Assembly: GCA_014706295.1 (NCBI GenBank)
Contig: JACSVZ010000007.1
Location: 59,534,975-59,598,974, forward strand
DNA length: 64,000 nt
Source of the DNA: Lycocorax pyrrhopterus obiensis
Lineage: Eukaryota; Chordata; Aves; Passeriformes; Paradisaeidae
Reading direction: 5' to 3'
Position 1 is the stretch's first letter. Every line of letters starts with the position of its first letter. Below are positions 24,401-36,400 of this stretch, one piece after another. A model generated the notes under the pieces. It had not been told where the DNA came from. It worked only from the letters and a program-made list of their open reading frames with translations, and searched no databases. Made by a program: the position numbers and the translations under genes.

Positions 24401-27400
24401 GCTGGCTCTGAAGCCACTGGTCAGAAATGTAAATATTTTCTCAGACAGGGAAGATTTAAAAATCCGCAAACACACGGGCGCTGCTGAATAAATAAAGGCG
24501 GGCTTTCTTAGCACACATACTTGTGATAGTTCATTAAACCCTCGCATGGAATATTTCATTACGGGCTGCTGCGCACACTCAGCATCGCTCTTGTTCCTCA
24601 CCCCTGCTCCAAACATCTGTGATCACCCTTCATGCATCAGTCCTCCCAAGCCAGCTAACCAATACAGGCTATCAGACTTGCAAAAACAACCGGCAGCTTT
24701 TCCAGTGAGGTTCTCCCAAAATAAGGGATTTGAAAGCAGGAATTGGTGAGGCATAAGCACCTGTATGTCCTAAGCAGCTTAAATCCATTACCTTCAAGTG
24801 AGTAGCAATACTGTGGTTGTGGGCAAATGGGCAGATCTAAATAACAGCAGTTTTGCAGGGCTGCCCAAGGAGTTCATGTTGCCCCAGGTTTTAATTTACC
24901 ATACTGCATATTTTAGTAAGGTTAATCAATTAAAAGCTAGCTATTTAATCCTTCTGGAAGGAACACAATCTGGAGCTGCAAGGTCCTGAACTTTACAGAT
25001 CCACACTAAACGTCCATGAGCGTAGGAGACCTGGCACTGCAAGGGCCGAGACTGAGCACTGAAATTACCATTTTTTATTCATTTTCTTCTTTGAATGAAG
25101 AAAACCCACAGACATGAGAAGCGGGAAGAGAGGCAGGTGATGGAAAGCGAACCTCAAGTCACCACCAGCTGCCTCCTCCTGTGCCTTGCCTGCTCCAACC
25201 AAGCAGAGAGATTGAACTCATGGGTTTACTTCCATCTTTTGAAAACGAAAAACACTCAGGGGCAGGAGCTCCTCTGTTCTCAGCTCTAATAATCCAACTC
25301 CTGGACTCAGAAATTGGCTTTGACCTCAGGCCAGACGGCAGAGAGGGCAGAGAGGCCCCCCAACATCAACTTTCAAGCTGCTCCTTCTGGTGATCTTTGC
25401 ACCTCTCTGATTCAATCCCATTTGTCACACATCAGCCCCTCTCAGAAGCACCCACGTGCCCCCGTGTCCCTGTCCCCAGCCCCACGCTCACCCTGCCCAC
25501 GCCACACTCCTGCAGGTGCTCACTTACCTGTCTGGAGCTACCATTCACAAAGAAGTCCTACAGCCATAGCAGAAGCATGGAAAAAGGCAGTAAAAACACA
25601 TGCAGTTCAGTGATCTTGGCAAAACCAGAAGGAATAGAAGCACAGAGAAGGGAAACATGCAACACGGGGGGGTTTGAGGGTGCCAGTGCCAAAATAGGGG
25701 GGATGCAGGTGAAAACATGGATTACAGGATGTGCAGAAGGGGAGAACTGATGGAAGAGGCGGCTCCATGAATGGATCAGGCCAAGGTACATTGTGCACAG
25801 AGGTGGGGAGGGGACACAGGATGAGGTGGGAGGATGCTGGCCAAGCCCTGCCACTGGCCCAAAGGCACAGCGCTGCTCAGCCTGCCGTGCCAGGAGGAAA
25901 ATTGCTGGTTCTTGCACATCTGAGGGACTGAAATGCCAATGCAACTGCCAGGAAAAACAGGGCTTTCAAGTGGAAATAACGAGAGGCTCATCCCGGAGCA
26001 AATCTGGCCGCAGCAAAACTTTACCATTTGCCACGGCAACACGCTTCCCCTCGAGTTCTCATCCTCCTCCTCCCTGCTTCTCCAGGGCTCTGCAGCCTGG
26101 CCAAATGTCCCCCTAATGCCCCACCAGCACCATGCTCCTCCCAAGACCTGGCTGTCCTGCTGGGCTCCCCCCACCAGGCTGGAAGCAGGTGCAGTAAGGC
26201 CAGCACCACACACGTGTGCACACATACACACAGGGGTTTTCCTTCCTCATTCCCTCAGCTGAGCTGTGCTGATCAAGAGTCTTGTGGCTAAAAGTCTCTG
26301 GTTCAGTTAAGGCTAAAGATCAGTGTTTCATTAATCAATCTCTTTCCAGCAGTCTCCTTTGTGGGACAGGCACAAAGCACACCCACAAGCTGCAATTGGC
26401 GTCTTCGTTTTTGTTTAACTGGTCCCTAATTAGGAGGTCTTCCTTTCATTTCAACCCTCAGACCCACCCCACAATGCTCAGACTTGCCCCAGGTTGCTGG
26501 AGAGGAGAAGGACGTGGTGGCTTTCTTTGCAGTGCCCTGCTCTAGGAGAGGGAGGGCTCCTCGTGCATTAAGGTAGAGAAAGGGTTCACTAGAAAAAGCC
26601 TCCCTCTCTGCCTCAAACCAGCCTCATCCCTGCCCCTTTCCCTCACGGGAACTGTGATCCAGCCTCTGCTGCAGGACGGTGTAAGGAGGAGCAGCTTTAA
26701 ATGTGCTGTCAGCATTCCCACAAACAATTCCCAGCTCTGCTGTCCCTGGCCCCTGCTCAGGTCACTCTCCCTTGCATGGAGGAACTGGAGGCTTTGCTTC
26801 CTTCATCCTTTTTTGGGAGATGAATTCTTTCCCAGCTCACTGCTAAGCCCCTGGTTCAACAACACATATTTTTTCCACTTGGCCCTGACTCTTTTACATC
26901 ACTCACCGCTGCAGGACCTGCCAGGACTGCCCTGGCTGTGTCACTGCTACTTATCAACATCACTCCCAGCCTCTACCCCCCTGAAGACTCTCAAGACATC
27001 CCTGGCAGAGGCACAAACCCCTGTGTAGTTTAAGCCCTGATGGCCCTGGACTCGCCTTTCTCCATCACTACATGCACACCCTCACACAGCTCCCACCAGT
27101 GCTCCAGCCACAGCCAAAAACTCTGCAGCTCCTGATGGGTTTTCTGGAAGTAACTGGTATTCTGTACAGCTGCAGGGCTGAGACCTTCTCTGGGGACAGG
27201 GACATCTGCAGAGCCTCAGCAGGGAGGGTACAGGCTCTCCTAACAGCTTCACCCATTGTGAGGCAGGGATGCTCCCAGGCTGAGCCCAGAGGGTTCCTGT
27301 CCTCCCCGCACGGAAAGGGCCTTTCCCAAAAGCTGCAGAGCTCACTTAATAGCCTGCATTTACATCCCAGCCTGTGATGTGGGAAAAACACTTAAAGAGA

Positions 27401-30400
27401 TGCTTAAATTTAAGTACATCGTTCAGCCTCGGGTCTGTGCAGCACTTAGGGATTCCCAGGCGCTCTGGCAACAAAAGCAAGACAAATCCCAGCAAAGGCA
27501 GCCCCACAACAGCCACCTGGGGAGGGTCAGAGAGCCCTGTGCACTGCACACACCTCTGCCTGCTTTCCCCAAGCCCTGCTGGGGCACTGGCCACAGGGGT
27601 GGCACTACTTGACCGTGCATTTTCAGAGCCCTGGTTAGTTTGGGGGCATGGGCAGACAGGCAGCCCCTGACACCCCATGTCCTGTGGATATTGTGACTCA
27701 GGACAAGTGAGAGGCACGATCTCCGAGCAAGTGGCTCAAGACAGGGAACAGAGAGGAGAAAACCCTGCTCCTCCCCTGCTTCTTCGTGACAGGAACCAAG
27801 TTTTGCTAGAGCTTGAAAATGCTGTGAGTTATTAAACCATTATTAGTTCACTGTGCCTCAGGGACAGGCTGTTCACTCTCCCTGCCCCGTGGTTTGCATG
27901 TGTCACAGAACCACAGAATGGCTTGGGCTGAGGGGGACTTTAAAGACCATCTAGTCCAACCCCCCTGCCATGAGCAGGGAACATTCCACTAGACCAGGCT
28001 GCTCAGAGCCCCGCCCAGCCTGGAACACTTCACTTTACCTCATGGAGCACATCTAACCCCACAGCTTGGTGTGTGCACTGCTGCTGGCTGCAGAGCCATG
28101 CAAGCCCTCTCCATCCTGGGCCTAAGGCTGGGAGCACCCTGGGGACTTCAGCGTAGATAACCACGTCCCTGAGGTCCAGGGAGATGTGTCCCATGGCTCC
28201 ACTCACACAAGTGAACCACAAGGAACCTGTGCATCATGTCCCCAAGGGTGGCTCCAGCCCCAGCAGCACCTCACAGGTGGGACTTTGCCTGGTCTTTCCC
28301 ATCTGCCTTCCAGACGCTCTTGCAGCATCTTCTGCCAGTCCCACCCCAGACCCTGCCTCCTGCATCCAGCTCCCTTTTGGTCCTCAGCCCATCTGGGGTG
28401 TACGCCCGTGTCACAGCTCTCCTTGCGCCATATCTCCCTGCTCCTCCCGGCCCCAAACCTAACCAGCCACTTCACCCAGCAGGACCTCAGCCAAGCCAAA
28501 TTATTTTTAAATTCCTGCCTGGCAATAATCCGCATCACACCAGGTGACTCATGGGCTCGGGCAGGCAAGCCCGAGGGCAAACCGTCCTGCTGACACTCAG
28601 GTTTCTATTCTTGCTCCTCTTCCATTTCCATCCCTTGTCCTCAGACGTGCCCTCCAGTAGGCATGAGTCAAGCTCCAAAAATCCCGGGGGAAAGAGACAT
28701 TGCTGTGGTCAGCTATTGCCAAAACACTGGGGCAGCACGTACTTCTGGTGGGTTACTCTTGATATTTGCCCTGCTCTAATCCACCCTGATCTTTCCCTCA
28801 ATTAGCCTCTGGAAGAGATTAAACTCTCACGCTGCCTAATGAGCTTATGGGTCTGGTCCACTCCTTCCCGGCACCGTCCCTCTGACTGAGCCTGGCACGA
28901 AGGAGACAAGCTGTTCTCTCCTCCCAGGAACACAGCCAGGTGTTCAGCAGGTGAACATCCTTTTTCAGCCTTTCTCCTTGCTTTTTCTCCTGCCTTCTTG
29001 AAAAACTCATTGCTTTTGCCCATTTTCATCCTGCCTGGGGTAAAATAAGTGCCTAAATTTCTTCCGTGTGCTTTGATGCCTTCCAAACTGAGGCTATGTT
29101 GCTTGAGCAGGAGATTAAAAAGCGGAGACTTTTGCCTGCAATGACATTATTTTGGTCTGGGATTTTTGTTCAAAGCTCACATTTTGCTCTTGGCTCACTA
29201 CAAAAATAAAAAAGAGACCCACCCATGGTAGATGTGGGCAAAACCTAGTCCTTCTTGGCCAGAAAGGGATAGAAATTTTCCACCCAATACAGACACATGA
29301 AGCAGTTGCTGTTAAGAGCAATCCAAAAATATTACCCAACTGTGGCCACATCTGGGGGTTATTTTCATAACATTCCCTGTCTCTTTTTGTTTTTGTGTGT
29401 GTGTGTTTTTTTTGGTGATCCATCTTCATGGTACCCATGGTCAGGTGTGTGGGCAGGGGTGGAATCAGGCACAGTGAGCCGTGAACGGCCGCCTCAACAC
29501 AAAGGCTCTGGCACGTGGATGAGAGGATAAAGCAGATGAAGTCGATGTGGCAAACACGGCTTTCGTGTGAAATGATGATGGGAGATGCGTCTTGGGACCA
29601 CAAGTGAAACCACGTGATCCCATAATGGTGGCGCCTTGCCCAGGTCCCCAGGCATGCCCACCTCGGGCCAGCTGTTACCTGCTGTCTTTGGTAGGCGGAG
29701 AATGTCCTTTCCAGGTCTTCAAGGTCCAGGATTTTGAACACTTTTGTGTCATCTATCTTGGTCCACACCGTGCCTGCCAGCTTGTTCTGCAAGACAGTGG
29801 GAGCATTGCAGGTTGGGGGTCTCCTGCCCACCTGCCCTTACATCACCATCCAGCACCTCCAGTCTCACTGCCCAAATTATTGCCCAGCTTACCTCTGGAA
29901 GCTTGGACCAGTTGAAAGACTTGAGGGCATTCGTCGGCTGAGGGATGCTCTTCTTCTTGAAGGCCATGCCCAGAGGGGCTCCAAGGGGAGGCATCATTCC
30001 ACCCAGGGGTGGGGGGCCAGGGGGAGGTGGGGGACCACCTGGAGGAGGTGGTGGGGGAGGCGGTGGGGGACATACCCCTGGGAGCGGTGGGGGTGGTGGA
30101 GGGGGAAGAAGAGATCCGGGAGCTGGAGAAGGTGAAGGGCCACCAGGTGCTCCTGGTGGCATGGGAGGTCCTCCGGGGCTGGCAGCACAGATCGCCCTCT
30201 GGGAGAGAAAGACGAATGGGGACTGGTCATATGGAGTTGGGGGACACCACCTAAGAAACACCCCCTTGCTGACTTTTAATTTTCTTAGTTAAAATTTAGG
30301 AAACAAAGGGAGCATTCAAAAGCGTCAGCATTCCTGACTGAGGTTCAATGCAAGTGAAAAGACAAAATCATCCCATCACAAGGGTCAGAAATCTCGGTGG

Positions 30401-33400
30401 CTCTCCCAACAAGCCTCTTTCTCACCCCTCCCCATGCAGCTCAGCCTCCTGAAATCACCCCACAGCATTTGCAGGGGGCTTGGGACCAGGCCCACAACAG
30501 GGAGCAGGTCTGAGGTCTCACCCTGCTCATCTCGTGGAGCTGTGCTGTGAGATCTGCCACTTGCTGCTTGACCTGCTTGTGCTCGCTGGACTCCTTCTCC
30601 AGCTTCTCCTTCATCTTGTTCAGCGTCTGCATCATCTCTTCCTTCTCCTGGGCCTTGGCGTCACACTCCCGCTCCTTCTTCTCCAGCTTCTGCTGAAGCT
30701 CTGTGTGCTCTGAAACAGCCCCAGGAGACCACTTTTGGGTGACAAACACTCCTTTTTGCCAACGGCAGCCCGTGGTGGGGCTAAACCCCACACTGCCCTG
30801 CAGAGAAACTGCAGCTGACAAAAGAGAGCCTGTGCTGTGCCTTAATACCCCATTTGGAGCCTCTCCACGAAAAAAGTAATATTTGCTTTGCCCATTTCCC
30901 ATGTCAGCCCCATGGCACAATTCTATCTCAGCCCCTCAATAAAGGCTGCAGATACATGTATAAATAAATACATAAATACATGTGTATGTTGACTGTTTAG
31001 CCAAGGTTAAAGTTGACACTGTATATTCCTCCATCACTCACCTTTTCTCATTTTCTCTGCTTGCTCTTTCCACTGTTTCACTTCATTTTCATTGACTAAC
31101 CTAAAAGGAAAAGAGATGTAGCACGTGAGACAATCCTACTACAGCAAATAAGAGACCATCACCAGCAAGAAACACGACTGAGCAAGTGGGATTTAAGGCT
31201 CCCAGACTGGTACACCTGACAGCTCTGCTGTGTCTCCCTCCAGCAGGGTTACGTAAAATTTATCAGGGAACATGCAAAAACTCCTAAATCTCAAGTATTG
31301 TCTGCAAGTGCTGTCTAATGAAAAGGATGGGGCTCATTTATAAGGTGGGGTGAGTGAGTCCTGGCAAGTCAACAGCTCCAGGGATGCCGGCTTGTGCCCA
31401 GCCGAGGAGCAGGAACATCACTGTGAGACAGCGACGAGTAAGGAACAGTCACACTCCAGCACTTACATCCGTACAACATTTTTAATGTTGAAGTTTTCCA
31501 GGGGAGTGGCGTCGGGGTCCTGCCCTTTGTCACTCTGGATGACGATCTGCTGCACGATCCTGTCGAGCAGCAGCCAGTACTGGACAGTGTTGCCGCTTCT
31601 TTTATCTGCAGGGAAGGAAGGGGAGAGACTGACGTGAGCAAAGGGGAGGTCCTGACACCCCTGGGCAGGAGAGCTGGGCTGCCAAGCCTCCAGCAAGCCA
31701 TGGGTTTCCTGGTCTCTCCAGGGACTCACAAGGCATCTGGAGACAGTGGTGCAGGATGGACATAAAGTGCGGGTACGCCTCGCTGTGCGTCAGCCTCTTC
31801 CTCGTCAGCTCGAACATCTGAGTTGCACTTTTGGTGTCGATGTGGACCTGTGGACAGGAGCCAGGCAAGGTCAGGCCACTGCACCCACAACAGCATCGCC
31901 TGTTTCCCGAGTCGCAGCTCCAGACCCCACGAGTCACCCCCAGCCCAAAACTGACGGACAGACCAGCCCCACTGCCCTGCGAGGGGCAAACAGAGCTGTT
32001 GGGCAGCCAGAGGACAAAAGGGCTAAAGCAGGCTCTAGGACAGATGTTGCAAAAGAGCAGGGCAACAGGAAAGATTTCTAATCTCCACGTTTTATCCAGA
32101 ATACCACTCTTTGTCCCAGGGAACACAGGTGTTTTTAAAACTAACTGTGACATTGAGTGCCAGTGTCTCCATCAGCAACATTCGTACTCACCAGCTCGAA
32201 TCTTTTGGCAAACTCCAGCTCATCTTCATTTCTAAGCATTTCAAAGAAATCTAAGTGCCTGAGGAAAGAAAGGGGAAAAAAAAATACTGTTAAAAGCAGA
32301 TATAAATGTGACAATTAATAAATTACAGACAGCTGATCTGTAAGGAGCCCAGAGACTGGCAGGGCTTGAAACGCCAACTGGACCTTCAGCCTCGACTTCC
32401 TAGTCACCACAGCCATGTCCAAGGAGCCTTTTGGGATGAGAAGAGGTGGATGAGGGCTGACAGCATCCCCGGAGCCCTAATGGCACATCCTTCCCAGCTC
32501 AACCCTACATCAGAATGCAGCAAAACCATGCTGGAATATTTTGTTCCCTCTCTGGAGACAGCAGGGAATTTCTGTAAGAGGTGTGACTCTAGAGCCATGT
32601 GCTTTCCCCAAAGGCCAAAAGCAGAAGCAAAGGCACCAGACAAAAATCACGAGTGGGCTGGGAGTCACTACTCACCGGTCAAGGGTTGAATTCTCGTGTT
32701 GTCTTAGTTTATCAATGACTGGCTGGATGCCGAGCATGAGGAATTCGTATCTCAGATGGAGTCTGAAATCCAGGCTTTCCTGCAAGGGACAGTTGTGGGC
32801 TCAGCACAAGATGCACATCCTCAGAAAGTCCACTGAAATAAGAGCACCCCAAACCCACCCCGAGGCCTCCCTCTCCCGGAGCCCCGGCGCTCACCACGCC
32901 AGCCCCCTGACTCAGGACGGCGTTGATGAAGGACATGATGGCTGTCTTGAGGCTCACTTCATCTCGGTACCGGCCCGTGCTCTTGTCCAAGTCGTTGATC
33001 AGCGTCTGCCAAACACACGGTGTCAGTTAAAACCCCGTGACAGCCCCAGTGCTGCACAAACAGCCAGGGAACACACGCAGGAACAACTCCTCACGATGCT
33101 CCCATAGCTGGTGATGCACCATCAGCTGCTGGCCACCCTGGCACCCATTTGGGCTAACATCAGCCCATCCAGGTATGCTGCAGCCTTGCAGAGCTGCGAT
33201 CCCAGTGACCCTGCACAAGCAAGCATTTTTTTTTTGGTTGGTGTTGCCTTAAATAACTGTTTCCTCCCTCTCCGCTCGGCTGCAGATCTCATCAGACACG
33301 GTTCTGGGCTAATTCCGGATTTTTCATCTCGCAAGCAGCCGTAAAAAAACATTTGCAAGCGGCCATTTAGATACTCAGGGGAGGAGAAAGGGACAGGAAT

Positions 33401-36400
33401 GCTGAATTCCAGGGGCCGAGGGGTGAGTGGAGACCCACCTACCTGAAAACGAGTCCTTTCGCTGGCGTATTTCTGGTAGTGCAGCATCGCCTCCAGTACC
33501 TTTTTGTGGCCCCCGGGAACCAGGCACACGGCGCCCATGATTTCCAGCACTGCCACCTTTGTCTTAATATTCTCGGTGCTCAGACTCTGAGCGATTACGT
33601 TAATGCTCTCCAGGTGGGCCAGGACGTGGGCCCGGCCCAGGGAGTTGTTCATTAGTGCTTTTATACATCCAATGAGCGAGGTATGTATTCGAGACTCTGC
33701 TGTCTCATAGTCCATGCTTTTCAGGAAGTTGAGGATACACGATAAGCCGTCCAGGTCGATGAACCGGGTCACAAACCTGCCAGGAAGAGGGGTTTTAACT
33801 TCAAAACAAAAGGCTAAAGGACTGTCTTACCCTCAAACAGGGCTAACTTGGCTGTTAATGTAAACCCAGAACCTTCTTACATACTTTTTCTTGGACACCA
33901 GAAAGCCTGAAGGACTCCTGTGGCCCAAACACAGGGATGGGGTTATAAAAATCAATTCAATTGGTGCCTGACAGCATAGGCAACCAGGCATCATCTGCAC
34001 AAGGTTGTGCAGAGTGAGGATATTTGGAAGAGGACCAGCTAACCCAGCCATCAACACAAGTCCCGGGATGGAGATTGAAGTTTGCAGTCACACTGCAAAA
34101 AATACCAACCTGAGTCTTAAATCCCACTTGCCTGAGACCAGTTTTGGACTGGAAGAAGATCCCAAGCCCTTAAGTCACCCCCTCATCAGCTGCAGACACC
34201 TCAATGTCAGCCTTTCTGCCTTCTGCTACCTCTCCTGCCTCACCATCCACACCCTTCTCCTCCCTTAGGCACATCTCCCCAATTTTAAGAGATTTCTGAT
34301 TTTTATGATGATTTACAATGCCACTGAACAGAAAGCAGACAGCAAACACAGGGCAGTGACCCAGGCAGATTCACCAGAGCAGGCAGACACAACACTGCAC
34401 ACTGCTGAGGCATTTTAGGGCCCCCCTGCCCAGTGCCATCCAGGCTGGGTGCCCTCTGGTTTGGCAAAAGGCACGGGCTCAGAAAGCAAACGAGCCAAGA
34501 ACATCCCAGCACTGGGATGATTTTAATTTGAAACAAGCCATGCTGAAGCGCAGCAACAAAAGGGGTAATTGCAGGCTTGGGGAAAACTGCTTTGTCTGCT
34601 TCAAAGCCTGCTCTTCTTCCAGCCAAAGTCAATAGGAAAGTTGGTGTTCACTTCCCTGGGTGCAAAAATACGTCCAACAGGTAAAATTTTCTACAGAGCC
34701 TGCTGCATCCCTCAAAAAACACTCAAAACCAAGTTTTTAAGGACTTTGCAACGTTTCATGGATGGCCACCAGCCACAAGGTCCAGGTGTCACAGGAATCA
34801 GGGGCTCATCCCAGACCCTGTGAATTTCTTACCATCACCACAGGTGGAAGAGGGAAAAGTATTTGCAAGCAATAGTAAATTTGTTTCTTCCATAACCAAA
34901 ACAGGTCAGGTATTTCCTACTGGAACATGTTCCCACCAGAAGATGTCAACCTGAGGCATCTCAAGTGCTGCAGATGCGTGCATGCAGACTCCAGAGAAAA
35001 CGAAAAAGCTACAGACATTCAGAAAGAGTCCCAGCCTTCCTTTAGCCTCCCCATCAAAAGTTCTGTTTCATTTCATAAAAGCCTGAAGATTCATGTGACT
35101 TTATTCCCTTATAAAGTGCAAGAGGAGTTGAAGTTGAAACAAAGGGCCTGGCTGACCAATAAAAACTGTTGCTTTCTTGAAAAAAAAATTAATCTGTAAG
35201 GAATTTTTACCTTCTGTTCCAGTAAGAACAAAGGAAAATTCGGGAAAAAAAAAAGTTGCCTGATTTGTCTAAACAGACAGGAAGGTCCTGGTGGCTCTTG
35301 ATCACTAAAAGGACCAAGAAAAAGGGACAAAATGACAAAAAGTGACACAAAAAAAGCAGTTGGTGAAATAAAAAAAAAGCAATTCGTGCCTCAGGGTCCT
35401 CGCCTTCCTCACCCTGTACAGCTCCCATTTACATTTCTACTTAACCCCCTGCTCTGCCAGAGAACACAAATCCAAAGCCACAACCGCGGCAATGAAGCCA
35501 GGAAAGGGAAGGGAATTGCCTCATTGGTTTTGTCCGCAGTGCAGTCTTCAAACTTTCGATTGTTTTATTTCTCTCCTCCTCGTCTTCTTTTTCCAAGGCG
35601 ATCAGTGACTTTCTCTGTGAAGGGAGGAAGGCAGAAGTCAGAAGAGTGATTTCCCTGAAAAACGTGTGCCCGAGGAGTGGCAGCGCCCACCATGCCAAGC
35701 CATGGGGATCCCAAACCCATCCTGGAAGTCTGGAATCCTTATAGCAGTCACAGGACTTGGGAAACGGAGCAGTGAGGAAAACCTCTCCATGGTCTGCAAG
35801 GAGACAGCCTGGACTGGGGACAGGGGGATGAAGGCACCATCTCCAAGCCCCCACACGACTCCTGCTCTGATCTGCACTGGTGCGGCCTCACCTCGAGGCC
35901 TGGGGGCAGTTTTGGGGCACCACAATATAAAAAAGACATCCAAAAAAGACACTGAGCTGTTGGAGAGCATCCAGAGTAGGCCATGGGGATGGTGAACAGC
36001 CAACCCTGTCATTCCCAAGCCTCCCAGTGCAAGCCACCAGTGTGCATCTGGGCTGGGGACAGTGACTGTGTGCACGGGATGCATCTCCCACACTGTGGGG
36101 CTGGGACTGGGATTTGACTCCTGCACCAGGGCAGGAGGGGTGCCTGCTCCCTGGGCATGCATGGGGTACAGTTACAGCTAAAGCAACCCCCGAGTGGTTC
36201 CTGCACCACCCGACAGCGCTGGGCCCCCAGAGGTGTCAGGGTGAGCTCTGCCAGCACCAGCTGAGGCTAATCCAAAGCAGAGAGAAGGGTCCCAGCAGAC
36301 ACAAGGAGCTGTGCTGACCCCCTGCATTTAACCCAGCTCCTCTTCAGCAGCACGTCAGGGAGATCAAAGCCACCCTCCAGGCATCTGGCAGGCTTTGATC

